The notes: generated by a model from the letters alone, not told the origin. A DNA stretch of 10,115 nt from Gemmatimonadota bacterium (GCA_003695865.1 RFGQ01000424.1:1-10115); one strand, 5' to 3'. Shown: positions 1-6,850, counted from the first letter of the stretch. Translations and numbers: made by a program.

Positions 1-655
1 GCGGAGCGACCGCGTCGCGCAGCTCGCCCAGGCCCCTCCGGTCGGTGGGCTCCAGCTCGATGACGAGCGACGCGATCCGGTCCAGATCGGGGAGCGCATC
101 GGCCAGCGAGGGTTCGAGCGGCTCGGGCATGTCGTCGAACGGGATCACCGACTCGGGGTCGGGCGGGCCGGCCGGGGCGTCGGGCGTCTCCGATGCTTCC
201 GCGGCCGCCGAAGCAACGGTCGCTTCGGCCACATTCGCAGCGGTCTTCCCGGCCGAACCGGCCACGACCCCGCCTTCTCCGCCGACCGCGTTCCACTCGG
301 CCGGATCGCGGCCCACCGCCACCAGCAGTGTCGCGGCGGCCTGATGGATGAGCGACTCGGCCGCCGCTCCCTCGTCCTCGGAGATCAGGAATTGCTCGAC
401 GCACCCGAGCGTCGCGGCTACGGCGGTGGCCAACCGCGACGTGGGCGTGAGCTCGTCGCTCGGAGCATCGGCCAGCGCCCCCGCGACCAGCTTCATCAGC
501 CGCCACGCCGGCCCGTCCTTCACGAGCCGCGCACCGGCGTGCTCGACGGCGGCCACCGCGGGCGCCGCGTCCCCCTCGAGGCCGTCGAGTGCCGAGCGCA
601 CCGCCCCCAGGCGGCGCAGCGTCTCCATGTCGATGTCGATGTCGAATCCGTCCAC
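1..655 (-). CDS. Unrecognised protein, 5' part of the last gene of the cheR-cheB operon (runs off window)
   Basis: I do not recognise this gene. The minus-strand frame is open from a GTG at 655 to the window edge, giving 218 residues with no stop. The GTG is preceded by GGGAG at 665-669 (9-nt spacing). An ATG at 628 is an alternative but has no Shine-Dalgarno. Residues 1-122 look like a helical domain with no motif I can name. Residues 123-168 form an Ala/Pro/Glu-rich linker. Next comes ESVIPFDD (168-175), then a second predicted helical stretch from about 186 (PDLDRIASLVIELEP). The gene follows cheB by 48 nt and shares its strand, so it belongs to the chemotaxis operon, in a slot where cheA often lies. 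The usual CheA N-terminus (Hpt domain with an HT[IL]KG phosphorylation motif) is not present in these 218 residues. A CheA with extra N-terminal domains or a chemotaxis accessory protein are both possible. Confidence 0.7.
   Translation of the reverse strand, partial: MDGFDIDIDMETLRRLGAVRSALDGLEGDAAPAVAAVEHAGARLVKDGPAWRLMKLVAGALADAPSDELTPTSRLATAVAATLGCVEQFLISEDEGAAAESLIHQAAATLLVAVGRDPAEWNAVGGEGGVVAGSAGKTAANVAEATVASAAAEASETPDAPAGPPDPESVIPFDDMPEPLEPSLADALPDLDRIASLVIELEPTDRRGLGELRDAVAP
627..645. repeat. Hexanucleotide tandem repeat, (ATGTCG)x3
   Basis: Three perfect copies of ATGTCG (627-632, 633-638, 639-644) are followed by one more matching base. On the minus strand they encode the D-I-D-I-D segment near the N-terminus of the partial gene, between its GTG start (655) and the next in-frame ATG (628). 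A gain or loss of units would keep the frame. Confidence 0.8.
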
Positions 656-703
656 CGTCTCGTGCTCCCGTCTGCAATCCGGTCCTGCCGATGCGGCGAG
701 GCC

Positions 704-1756
704 TCAGACCCCCGCCATCGCCGGCTGTCTCTTCGCGAAGGCGCCCAGGAGCGCCTGGGGAATCTCTCCGAGCCCCAGCACCTGTTCGGCCGCCCCCATC
801 TCGATGGCGGCGGCCGGCATGCCGAACACCACACAGCTCGCCTCGTCCTGCACGATCGTGCGCGCCCCGGCGTCTCTCATCTCTTTGAGACCACGGGCGC
901 CGTCGGCGCCCATGCCGGTCAGGATCAGGCCGACCGCGTTGGCGCCGCAGGAGCGCGCCACCGAACGGAAGAGCACGTCGACCGAGGGTCGGTGATGGTT
1001 GACCGGGGGGCCCTCCTTCACCTGCACGCGGTACTGGGCGCCGCTCCGCTTCACGAGCATCTGCTTGCCGCCCGGCGCGATCAGCACCGTCCCCGGGGCG
1101 AGGATGTCTCCGTCGCGCGCCTCGCGGACCTCCTGAGGGCAGATGCGGTCCATGCGCTGGGCGTACGTGGTCGTGAACCCCTGCGGCATGTGCTGCACGA
1201 TCACCGTGCCGGGCAGATCGGGCGGACAGCGCCGCAGCACGGCCTCGATGGCCCGCGTGCCGCCCGTCGACGCGCCGATGGCAAGCACCTGGTGCGTCGT
1301 GGACAGCCCCTGCAGAGCCGGAGCGGGCACGTCTTCGTCGACCCTCGCGCGTTGCACGCCGTGAAGGTTTGCTCGGGCGGCCGCGCGAATCGCCCGCACC
1401 AGGTGGCGGCCCACGTCGGGCACTGAGAACTGCGAACCGGGCTTGGGGATCACCTCGACGGCCCCGAGTTCGAGCGCGCGCAGCGCGTTCTCGCTGTTCT
1501 CGGGCGTAAGGCTGCTCACGACCACCACCGGCATGGGATGGTGCTTCATGAGCTTCTTGAGGAACGACAGCCCGTCCATGCGCGGCATCTCGACGTCGAG
1601 CGTGAGCACGTCGGGCTCGAGCTCGACGATCCGCTCGCGAGCCACGTACGGGTCCATGGCGGTGCCCACGACTTCGATGTCCTCGAACTTGGAGAGTTCC
1701 TCGCTGAGGATCTTGCGCACCACGGCCGAGTCGTCGACGACGAGCAGACGGATCAT
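704..1756 (-). CDS. cheB: CheB: receptor glutamate methylesterase/glutamine deamidase response regulator
   Basis: A 350-residue protein of normal CheB length that removes methyl groups from MCP glutamates after phosphorylation by CheA. Receiver domain: acidic pair D8-D9, phosphoacceptor D54 (LTLDVEMPRMDG), S81/S82 and K105 (IPKPG). After a linker (about 107-155) comes the methylesterase domain with catalytic triad S163 (GASTGGT), H189 (VQHMP) and D284 (GMGADGA). All residues needed for activity are visible. The ATG at 1756 is chosen because it gives the canonical MIRLLVVDDSA start, overlaps the cheX stop as ATGA, and has GGAGG at 1767-1771 (10 nt upstream). A longer in-frame extension to an ATG at 1981 would run through cheX and is not credible. 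The gene is co-transcribed and likely translationally coupled with cheX. Confidence 0.97.
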   Translation of the reverse strand: MIRLLVVDDSAVVRKILSEELSKFEDIEVVGTAMDPYVARERIVELEPDVLTLDVEMPRMDGLSFLKKLMKHHPMPVVVVSSLTPENSENALRALELGAVEVIPKPGSQFSVPDVGRHLVRAIRAAARANLHGVQRARVDEDVPAPALQGLSTTHQVLAIGASTGGTRAIEAVLRRCPPDLPGTVIVQHMPQGFTTTYAQRMDRICPQEVREARDGDILAPGTVLIAPGGKQMLVKRSGAQYRVQVKEGPPVNHHRPSVDVLFRSVARSCGANAVGLILTGMGADGARGLKEMRDAGARTIVQDEASCVVFGMPAAAIEMGAAEQVLGLGEIPQALLGAFAKRQPAMAGV

Positions 1757-2223
1757 GAGGCCACGACCTCCGCACCTTCGGCGATGTGCAGCACGGCCTC
1801 CGCCCGGCCTTCCTCGATGCCGAAGACCGCGTAGGCGGTGATCTCTTCGAACCGCGGCCACGCCTGCGGGTCGGTGGAGACCTCGGGCGGCTCCAGGTCG
1901 AACACCGCCTGCGAGCCCACCAGGGCGGGCAGCACGTTGCCGCAGATCACGTTCGCCATCTCGCCGAACGCGTCGAGGCACGTGGCGTGGTCGGGCGGCA
2001 CGTCGGCGGCGAGCATGTTCTGCGCCAGCGGCCCCAGCAGGTCACCGGCCAGGCGCAGCTCCAGCACGCCCCCGATCGGCCCGCGGAAGCGCACGCGCGC
2101 CACCGCCGCCACCGGGGCCTCGAGCTGTTCGTCGTACGGCTCCTCGTCGGGAAAGAAGAAGCCGAGCTGCTCAAAAGTCGAAGCCGCCGCCTCCCGCAGC
2201 TTCCATGTCGTGGGGTTCTCCAT
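1753..2223 (-). CDS. cheX: CheX-type CheY-P phosphatase
   Basis: A 156-residue protein of the CheC/CheX/FliY phosphatase superfamily, single-domain and CheX-like in size. The diagnostic motif D-x3-E-x2-N-x7-P is present exactly (DAFGEMANVICGNVLP, about residues 85-100). In this family the Glu and Asn position water for attack on phospho-Asp of CheY. Only one such motif is present, as in CheX; CheC has two. The role is to speed CheY-P decay and so terminate the signal. The ATG at 2223 is preferred over the ATG at 2241 because GGGAG (2230-2234) sits 6 nt before it. The start lies inside the end of cheY, a 53-nt overlap, and the stop overlaps the cheB start by 4 nt. No CheZ or CheC is seen in the window, so this is the only phosphatase candidate here. 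Confidence 0.9.
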   Translation of the reverse strand: MENPTTWKLREAAASTFEQLGFFFPDEEPYDEQLEAPVAAVARVRFRGPIGGVLELRLAGDLLGPLAQNMLAADVPPDHATCLDAFGEMANVICGNVLPALVGSQAVFDLEPPEVSTDPQAWPRFEEITAYAVFGIEEGRAEAVLHIAEGAEVVAS

Positions 2224-2599
2224 CGGACACTCCCGTGACACGAAGGACCGTGTCTCTCAGTTGCTCAGGGGTGAACGGCTTGTGCACGAAATCGGCCCCG
2301 GCCGCCCGGATCTGATTGATGCGCGTCTCACTGCTCTCGGTGGAGACGACGATGATCGCCAGATCGCGCGTCTCGTCGTCGGCGCGCACCCGCTGGATGA
2401 ACTCCTCTCCGTTCATGACGGGCATGTTGATGTCCACCAGGGCGAGATCGACCCAGTGGTCGGCCATCACGTCGAGGGCTTCCTGGCCGTTTCCGGCCTC
2501 GTACACCTCCCCCAGCGGGACGCCGCTCAGGTGCAGCGTGCGGATGATCATCTTCCGCATCACCGCGCTGTCGTCGACTACCAGCGTGTTGAAAACCAT
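2171..2599 (-). CDS. cheY: CheY: single-domain response regulator with Gly-rich C-terminal tail
   Basis: A 142-residue stand-alone receiver, the output messenger of the chemotaxis pathway. Seen: D9-D10 (VVDDSAVMRK), phosphoacceptor D56 (LVDINMP), S86-T87 and K107 (HKPF), so it should be phosphorylatable. There is no output domain. The receiver fold should end near V124. Residues 126-142 form an extra tail ending in AAGGGGFDF, which is longer than E. coli CheY (about 129 residues) and lies entirely in the overlap with cheX. The ATG at 2599 has GAGG 8 nt upstream. It follows cheD by 41 nt in the same operon. Its place between cheD and cheX supports a chemotaxis CheY rather than an unrelated receiver. 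I assume, without direct evidence, that it binds the flagellar switch. Confidence 0.95.
   Translation of the reverse strand: MVFNTLVVDDSAVMRKMIIRTLHLSGVPLGEVYEAGNGQEALDVMADHWVDLALVDINMPVMNGEEFIQRVRADDETRDLAIIVVSTESSETRINQIRAAGADFVHKPFTPEQLRDTVLRVTGVSDGEPHDMEAAGGGGFDF
2230..2234 (-). promoter_or_regulatory. Ribosome binding site deciding the cheX start
   Basis: GGGAG on the minus strand lies 6 nt before the ATG at 2223 and within the cheY coding sequence. It favours 2223 over the upstream in-frame ATG at 2241. Confidence 0.7.
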
Positions 2600-2640
2600 G
2601 GTTCTTACCTCGTTCGTCCCTCACGCTCCGGCTGGGGGGC

Positions 2641-3156
2641 TCAGAGCAGTTTGCTCTCTCCGTTCGACTTCACCACGACCTCACCCGACGCCACGTACAG
2701 CGAGATCGTCCGCGACACGTTGCCGCCCACGTCCTCGCCCTTCAGGAAGACGCCGTTCTTCCACAGCAGCTTCTTGAGCGTCACGTAGTTGCGCTTCCCG
2801 GTCTGGAAGCTGTCGGCCCGGCCCGCTTCCACCATGGACGCGCCGCCCGCCACCTTCGCGATGATCCGTTCCTTCCGGGCGCCCAGCTTATAGGCCTCCC
2901 TGAAGAGAAGCGGCACGCCCGTGTCGACGAACCGCTCGGGGTTCGTCGCGGCCCGCCCCGGATCGATCTGAGAGGAGGGAAGCATCAGGTGGATGAGGCC
3001 TCCGACCTTCGCGACGGGATCGTAGATGCACAGGCCCAGGCAGCTCCCCAGGGCGTACGTGATGAGGAGGTCGTCCGGCCGGTTCGACAGTACCATCTCG
3101 GCGATCCCCGCGACCTGCTTCTCCGTATAGCCGCGCTTCAGAACATCGACCGTCAT
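2641..3156 (-). CDS. cheD: CheD: chemoreceptor glutamine deamidase
   Basis: A 171-residue protein of typical CheD length. CheD converts specific MCP glutamines to glutamates and, in Bacillus and Thermotoga, interacts with CheC. The catalytic triad of the family is visible: C39 in YALGSCLGLCIYD, H56 in GGLIHLMLP and T33 six residues before the Cys, the same spacing as in T. maritima CheD (T21/C27/H44, from memory). Other family hallmarks are FVDTGVPLLF and KVAGGASM. The ATG at 3156 overlaps the cheR stop as ATGA. Upstream ribosome-binding sequence is weak and very close, so coupling to cheR translation is likely. A longer frame to an ATG at 3651 runs through cheR and is not credible. Confidence 0.95.
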   Translation of the reverse strand: MTVDVLKRGYTEKQVAGIAEMVLSNRPDDLLITYALGSCLGLCIYDPVAKVGGLIHLMLPSSQIDPGRAATNPERFVDTGVPLLFREAYKLGARKERIIAKVAGGASMVEAGRADSFQTGKRNYVTLKKLLWKNGVFLKGEDVGGNVSRTISLYVASGEVVVKSNGESKLL

Positions 3157-4001
3157 TTCCTGTAGACCGCCGGTTGGACGTAGTGGAGGTCGTGATCGAG
3201 GTTGGCCAGCCCTTCCGAGTGCCCCACGAACAGGAAGCCGCCGGGCCTGAGCAGCGCGCTGAACCGCTGTACCAGCCGCTCCCGCGTCTCGCGGTCGAAG
3301 TAGATCATGACGTTGCGGCACAGAATCAGGTCGAACGGGCCGCGCATCGGCCAGGGCGCCATCAGGTTGAGACGCGCCAACGTGACGAACGACCGGGTGA
3401 CGGGCTCGACCTCGAAGGCCGGCTCGCCGTCGGCCGTGCGTGCGGGGCGGAAGTAGCGGCCGCGCAGTTCGGGCGGCACCGACTCGACGACGCGGGCCGG
3501 ATACACGGCGCGCCGGGCCCGGTCGAGCACGATGCTCGACAGGTCCGTCGCCAGAATGCGGACATCGGGGGGCATCAGGCCGGGCAGCCCCTCGCGAAGC
3601 AGAATCGCGAGCGAGTAGGGCTCCTCTCCCGAAGAACACCCGGCCGACCACGCTCTGAAACCGTCGCCGCGCTCCTGGATCTCGGGGAACACGTGCTCCC
3701 AGAGGAAATCGAAGTGCGCCGCTTCGCGAAAGAAGCTCGTCTTGTTCGTCGTGAGGACGTCGACCATGGTCGACAGCTCTTCGCGCCCCGCGGGCCCCTC
3801 GATGAGTTCCGCATAGGCCACGAAGTCGGGCAGATCCAGCGCCCGCAGGCGCTTGCGCAGCCTCGATCGGACAAGGCGGATCTTGGCCTCGGGAAGCTGC
3901 ACGCCCGAGATCTCGTTCATGATCGCGCTGATCCGGCCGAACACCTCTTCGAGGCGATCGTCCGTTTCCAGGGTCGCGTCGATGCCAGGGGAGACCGGCA
4001 C
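3153..4001 (-). CDS. cheR: CheR: SAM-dependent chemoreceptor methyltransferase
   Basis: A 282-residue protein of usual CheR size that methylates MCP glutamates using S-adenosylmethionine. An N-terminal helical CheR_N domain (about 15-75) precedes TTNKTSFFRE (84-93) and the SAM-binding motif WSAGCSSGEEP (118-128). Further C-terminal signatures are ATDLSS, LCRNVMIYF and VGHSEGL. The start is taken as the GTG at 4001, because GAGGAG (4006-4011) lies just before it and the sigma-28 promoter (4057-4087) lies upstream. An in-frame ATG at 4121 would place the promoter inside the gene and add 40 residues unlike CheR. The loop after RYF (RPARTADGEPAF) is about as long as in the pentapeptide-binding E. 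coli CheR, from memory. This is the first gene of the left operon and overlaps cheD by 4 nt. Confidence 0.95.
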   Translation of the reverse strand: MPVSPGIDATLETDDRLEEVFGRISAIMNEISGVQLPEAKIRLVRSRLRKRLRALDLPDFVAYAELIEGPAGREELSTMVDVLTTNKTSFFREAAHFDFLWEHVFPEIQERGDGFRAWSAGCSSGEEPYSLAILLREGLPGLMPPDVRILATDLSSIVLDRARRAVYPARVVESVPPELRGRYFRPARTADGEPAFEVEPVTRSFVTLARLNLMAPWPMRGPFDLILCRNVMIYFDRETRERLVQRFSALLRPGGFLFVGHSEGLANLDHDLHYVQPAVYRK

Positions 4002-4005
4002 GGAA

Positions 4006-4011
4006 CTCCTC
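4006..4011 (-). promoter_or_regulatory. Ribosome binding site deciding the cheR start
   Basis: GAGGAG on the minus strand ends 4 nt before the GTG at 4001. No comparable site precedes the longer ATG at 4121. Confidence 0.65.
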
Positions 4012-4056
4012 GATTCACGGATTCCCAGGGTCGGCGAGCGCGCCGGGGTGTCACTT

Positions 4057-4087
4057 TCAGTATCGGGTGTGCCGGAGCAGACTTGAG
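4057..4087 (-). promoter_or_regulatory. Candidate sigma-28 (FliA) promoter of the cheRDYXB operon
   Basis: On the minus strand CTCAAGTC, 14 nt, then CGATACTGA. Put another way, the -35 TCAAGT and the -10 CCCGATA are 13 nt apart. This fits the FliA consensus as I know it (TAAAGTTT-N11-GCCGATAA in E. coli; TCAAGT then GCCGATA in Pseudomonas). It has the same bases at the same spacing as the candidate promoter before cheW (9994-10024). Transcription would start near 4053, leaving a leader of about 50 nt before the cheR GTG. Confidence 0.75.
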
Positions 4088-4237
4088 GACGCGGGTTGCC
4101 GCACGCCGGCCCGCGCTTCATTCTCTCTTCACATCGTCGATCCTTCCGGAAGGTGCCCCGAACACGCCCCGGGGGGACCGGAGCGCCGGCTTCGCCGTCG
4201 CCGACGTCCTCGAACGGACGCGCGACGATCCCGCCAC

Positions 4238-4241
4238 GGAG
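4238..4241 (+). promoter_or_regulatory. Ribosome binding site deciding the histidine kinase start
   Basis: GGAG lies 8 nt before the GTG at 4250. It overlaps another in-frame GTG at 4241, which therefore has no site of its own. Confidence 0.5.
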
Positions 4242-4249
4242 TGAGCGCT

Positions 4250-6091
4250 GTGAACAAGCCCTTTCCGGGGGCGCCCGCAGACGCGGCTCTGCGGACGCTG
4301 CTCGAGCTGTCTCCGGACGCCGTGTTCGTGTACGACGCGCGGCGAGGGTGCTTCGTGGCCTTCAACGACGAAGCCGCGCGGCTCTTCGGGCGCACCCGGG
4401 AGCAGCTGCGCAGGAGCACGCCTCTCGAGCTTTCGCAGCCTGTGCAGCGCGACGGGCGCTCCGCCGCCGCGCTGATCCCCGAACTTCACCGGCGAGCCCT
4501 CCGCGACGGACCGCAACGCTTCGAGTGGACCTACGTTCACGCCGACGGCAGGCCGCTTCCCGCCCGCGTCCACCTGGCGCCGCTGCGCCTCGGCGCCGAC
4601 GAAGACCTGCTGGTGGCGACGGTCACCGACCTTTCGGATCTGGTCGCGGCCCAGCGCACGCTTCGCGAACGCGAGGCCTGGTTTCGCGGCATCTTCGAAG
4701 CCTCTCACGATCCGATCTTCATCCTCGACCCCCGCGCGAGCCGCATCGTCGACGCCAACCCGGCCGCCGCCCGCCTGCTCGGGTACGACATCGAAGACCT
4801 GCGCGGTCTCGAGATCGCGGCCGTGCATCCGGGCGAGATGGAGCGCATGGAGGCCTTCACGCGCGACGTCTTCCGCGAGGGACACGGGTGGACCAACGAA
4901 CTCTCGTGCCTCACACGGGGCGGCGAGCGCGTGCCGGCCGAGATCGCTGCAGCGCCCGTGTCTCTGCTGGGGGTCGAGCACATGGTCGCGGTCGTTCGCG
5001 ACATCCGCGCGCGGCGGGCGAAGCACGAAGACGATCTGCGCGCCCAGCGCGAGGCGCTGCTCGACGCGGTGGGCGACGGCGTACTGCTGGTCGATCTCGA
5101 CTGCCGCGTGGTGTTCGCAAACCCGGCGGCGCTCGAGCAGTTGGCCACCACCGCCGAGGCGCTCCTCGAGCGTAGTTTCTGCACGGTGCTGACCGGCGCG
5201 AGGGACGATCCGCACAGCCCGGCCGGACGCATCGAGGCCGCCATCGCATCGGGGGAGCGCGAGGAGCTGCTCGACCTGACGTTCGTGAGGGGCGACGGAA
5301 CGACGTTCACCGGAGACGCCACCTGCACGCCGTACCTTCGTGACCGCCGGCGCACGGGGGCGGTGATCTCGTTCCGGAGCGTCGAAGAGCGCCGCAGGCT
5401 CGAGCGCGACCTCCGCCACGCCCAGAAGATGCAGGCGGTCGGCAGGCTCGCCGGCGGCATCGCGCACGACTTCAACAACCTGCTCACGGGCATTCTGGGG
5501 AGCGCGGAGCTCGCACTCGCCTCCCTACCCGCGAGCCATGAGGCCCGAGAAGACCTGGAGGCCATCCTGCGCTCCGCCCGCACGGGCGCTTCGCTCACGC
5601 GCAGGCTACTTCAGTTCGGCCGCCGCGATCCGGTCGAGCGCGTGCCGGTCGATCTGAACGAGGTCGCCGGAGGGATGGCGGCGCTGCTGCGCCCGTTGCT
5701 CGGTGTCGACATCGAGCTGGCTCTCGAGCTCGCGCCCGATCTACCCCCCGTGCTGGGCGACCCCGCCAGCCTCGACCAGGTTCTCATGAACCTGGCGGTG
5801 AACGCGCGTGACGCCATGCCTGAGGGAGGACGGCTCACGGTGCGTAGTGAACGGGTGGCCGACGGTCGAATCGCGCTCGAGGTGACGGATACCGGCGTGG
5901 GCATGAGCGACGACGAGCTCATGCACATCTTCGAGCCGTTCTACACTACGAAGGAGTCGGGGCACGGCACCGGACTCGGCCTCGCGTCGGTGTACGGGGT
6001 CGTGGAGCGGATGGGTGGCGAGATCACGGTGTCCAGCACGCGCGGTGAGGGGACCACGATCCGGATCGTCGTGCCCCCCGCCGGCCCCTGA
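4250..6091 (+). CDS. Soluble sensor histidine kinase with three PAS domains
   Basis: A 613-residue protein with no signal peptide or membrane segment, so cytoplasmic. Order: PAS1 (about 14-126), PAS2 (about 140-255, starting FRGIFEASHDPIFILD), PAS3 (about 267-385), HisKA dimerisation/phosphorylation domain with His406 in GGIAHDFNNLLTG, and HATPase (about 500-613). The HATPase has N box NLAVNARDAM (514-523), G1 DTGVGM, F box FEPFYTTK and G2 GTGLGLA (573-579). All catalytic boxes are intact. The HDFNNLL-type H box is typical of NtrB-like PAS kinases, many of which carry a C-terminal receiver; this one ends after HATPase. GTG 4250 is chosen for its GGAG at 8 nt; GTG 4241 or ATG 4067 are less likely, the latter lying within the cheR promoter. 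No signal or cofactor can be read from the PAS domains. It diverges from cheR and converges on the OmpR-type gene with a 24-nt gap. No regulator with an intact receiver is adjacent on its strand, so its phosphotransfer partner is unknown. Confidence 0.93.
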   Translation: MNKPFPGAPADAALRTLLELSPDAVFVYDARRGCFVAFNDEAARLFGRTREQLRRSTPLELSQPVQRDGRSAAALIPELHRRALRDGPQRFEWTYVHADGRPLPARVHLAPLRLGADEDLLVATVTDLSDLVAAQRTLREREAWFRGIFEASHDPIFILDPRASRIVDANPAAARLLGYDIEDLRGLEIAAVHPGEMERMEAFTRDVFREGHGWTNELSCLTRGGERVPAEIAAAPVSLLGVEHMVAVVRDIRARRAKHEDDLRAQREALLDAVGDGVLLVDLDCRVVFANPAALEQLATTAEALLERSFCTVLTGARDDPHSPAGRIEAAIASGEREELLDLTFVRGDGTTFTGDATCTPYLRDRRRTGAVISFRSVEERRRLERDLRHAQKMQAVGRLAGGIAHDFNNLLTGILGSAELALASLPASHEAREDLEAILRSARTGASLTRRLLQFGRRDPVERVPVDLNEVAGGMAALLRPLLGVDIELALELAPDLPPVLGDPASLDQVLMNLAVNARDAMPEGGRLTVRSERVADGRIALEVTDTGVGMSDDELMHIFEPFYTTKESGHGTGLGLASVYGVVERMGGEITVSSTRGEGTTIRIVVPPAGP

Positions 6092-6115
6092 GCCACCCGC
6101 GGTCGGACGAGGGGA

Positions 6116-6844
6116 TCAGTTCGCCTGCCGCCGGGGCGCCTCGTCGGCGCTCGGAACCAGCCGGAAGCCCACGCCCCACACGGTCTGGAGACTCACCCGG
6201 GCGTCCGCGTCGCGGAGCTTGCGGCGCAGATTGGCGATGTGGACGTCGACCACGTTCGTGCCGGGGTTGAACTCCATGCCCCACACCGAGCGCAGCAACT
6301 CACGGCGCGTCACCACTGCGTTGGGGCGCAGCATGACGACCTCGAGGATGCGAAACTCCTTGGGGGTGAGGCGCACCTCGACGCCATCCACATGAACCGC
6401 GTACGAGCGTCGATCCAACAGCACCCCGTTGAACTCCAGCCGATCGGCGGCGGCCCGGCCCCGGTTACGCACCAGGGTGGCCACCCGCACACAGAGCTCC
6501 TCGGGCTTGAACGGCCGCACCAGGAAGTCGCAGGCCCCGGCCGCCAGCACCTCGATGAGGGTCCGCGCGTCGATCCGCTCCATGATCAGGATCACCGGAA
6601 ACCGTTCGGCCGAGTCCCGGATGCGCGAGAGCGTGCCCAACCAGTCACGCCCCAGCGCACCCTCCACCTGCATGACCATGGCCGCGTATCCGGCGCCGTC
6701 CACAGCCTCGTCGAGCCGGTGCGGCGGCCGCATCGACGTCACCTCGAAGCGGAAGGCTTCGAGCGCCTCGGAAAGTTCGCGGCGTGTTTCGGCGGTGGGA
6801 GCGATGACGAGCACACGGGCTGCGGACGAGTGCGGTTCGCTCAA
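6116..6844 (-). CDS. OmpR/PhoB-family winged-helix regulator with degenerate (pseudo) receiver
   Basis: A 242-residue protein with an N-terminal receiver fold (about 8-125) and a C-terminal OmpR-type winged-helix DNA-binding domain (about 140-235; LTPKEFRILEVV, VTRRELLRSVWG, NVVDVHIANLRRKL, VWGVGFRLV). The DNA-binding part looks fully normal. The receiver lacks the phosphorylation chemistry: the acidic pair is A15-P16, the phosphoacceptor position is Q59, the Ser/Thr position is M88 and the conserved Lys is R110 (LVRPF). It should therefore act without Asp phosphorylation. The start is a TTG at 6844, preceded by AAGGAG (6851-6856) at 6 nt. An ATG at 6934 would add 30 residues of unlikely sequence. 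It faces the plus-strand PAS kinase tail to tail. Targets are unknown; autoregulation through the TTAA repeat upstream is possible. Confidence 0.9.
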   Translation of the reverse strand: MSEPHSSAARVLVIAPTAETRRELSEALEAFRFEVTSMRPPHRLDEAVDGAGYAAMVMQVEGALGRDWLGTLSRIRDSAERFPVILIMERIDARTLIEVLAAGACDFLVRPFKPEELCVRVATLVRNRGRAAADRLEFNGVLLDRRSYAVHVDGVEVRLTPKEFRILEVVMLRPNAVVTRRELLRSVWGMEFNPGTNVVDVHIANLRRKLRDADARVSLQTVWGVGFRLVPSADEAPRRQAN

Positions 6845-6850
6845 GTCGTG

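Noticed and set aside
1..655. Calling the partial gene cheA
   Set aside because: The position fits, but no Hpt, dimerisation, kinase or CheW-like domain is visible in the part present.
344..1426. A 360-codon plus-strand frame
   Set aside because: It is antisense to cheB and the partial gene, with an Arg/His-rich product typical of a shadow frame.
3153..4121. Longer CheR from the ATG at 4121
   Set aside because: It adds 40 residues unlike CheR and would enclose the sigma-28 promoter. GTG 4001 has a good ribosome binding site.
4142..4153. Perfect 12-bp palindrome CCTTCCGGAAGG upstream of the kinase
   Set aside because: A few such palindromes are expected by chance in 10 kb, and no second copy or known operator match was seen.
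4118..5467. A 449-codon minus-strand frame across the kinase
   Set aside because: It is antisense to PAS and HisKA coding sequence with intact motifs. It has no recognisable domain and overlaps the cheR promoter region.
6085..6114. Possible bidirectional terminator between the convergent kinase and regulator genes
   Set aside because: Only a 5-bp CCCCT/AGGGG stem with a 20-nt loop and no T-run, too weak to call.
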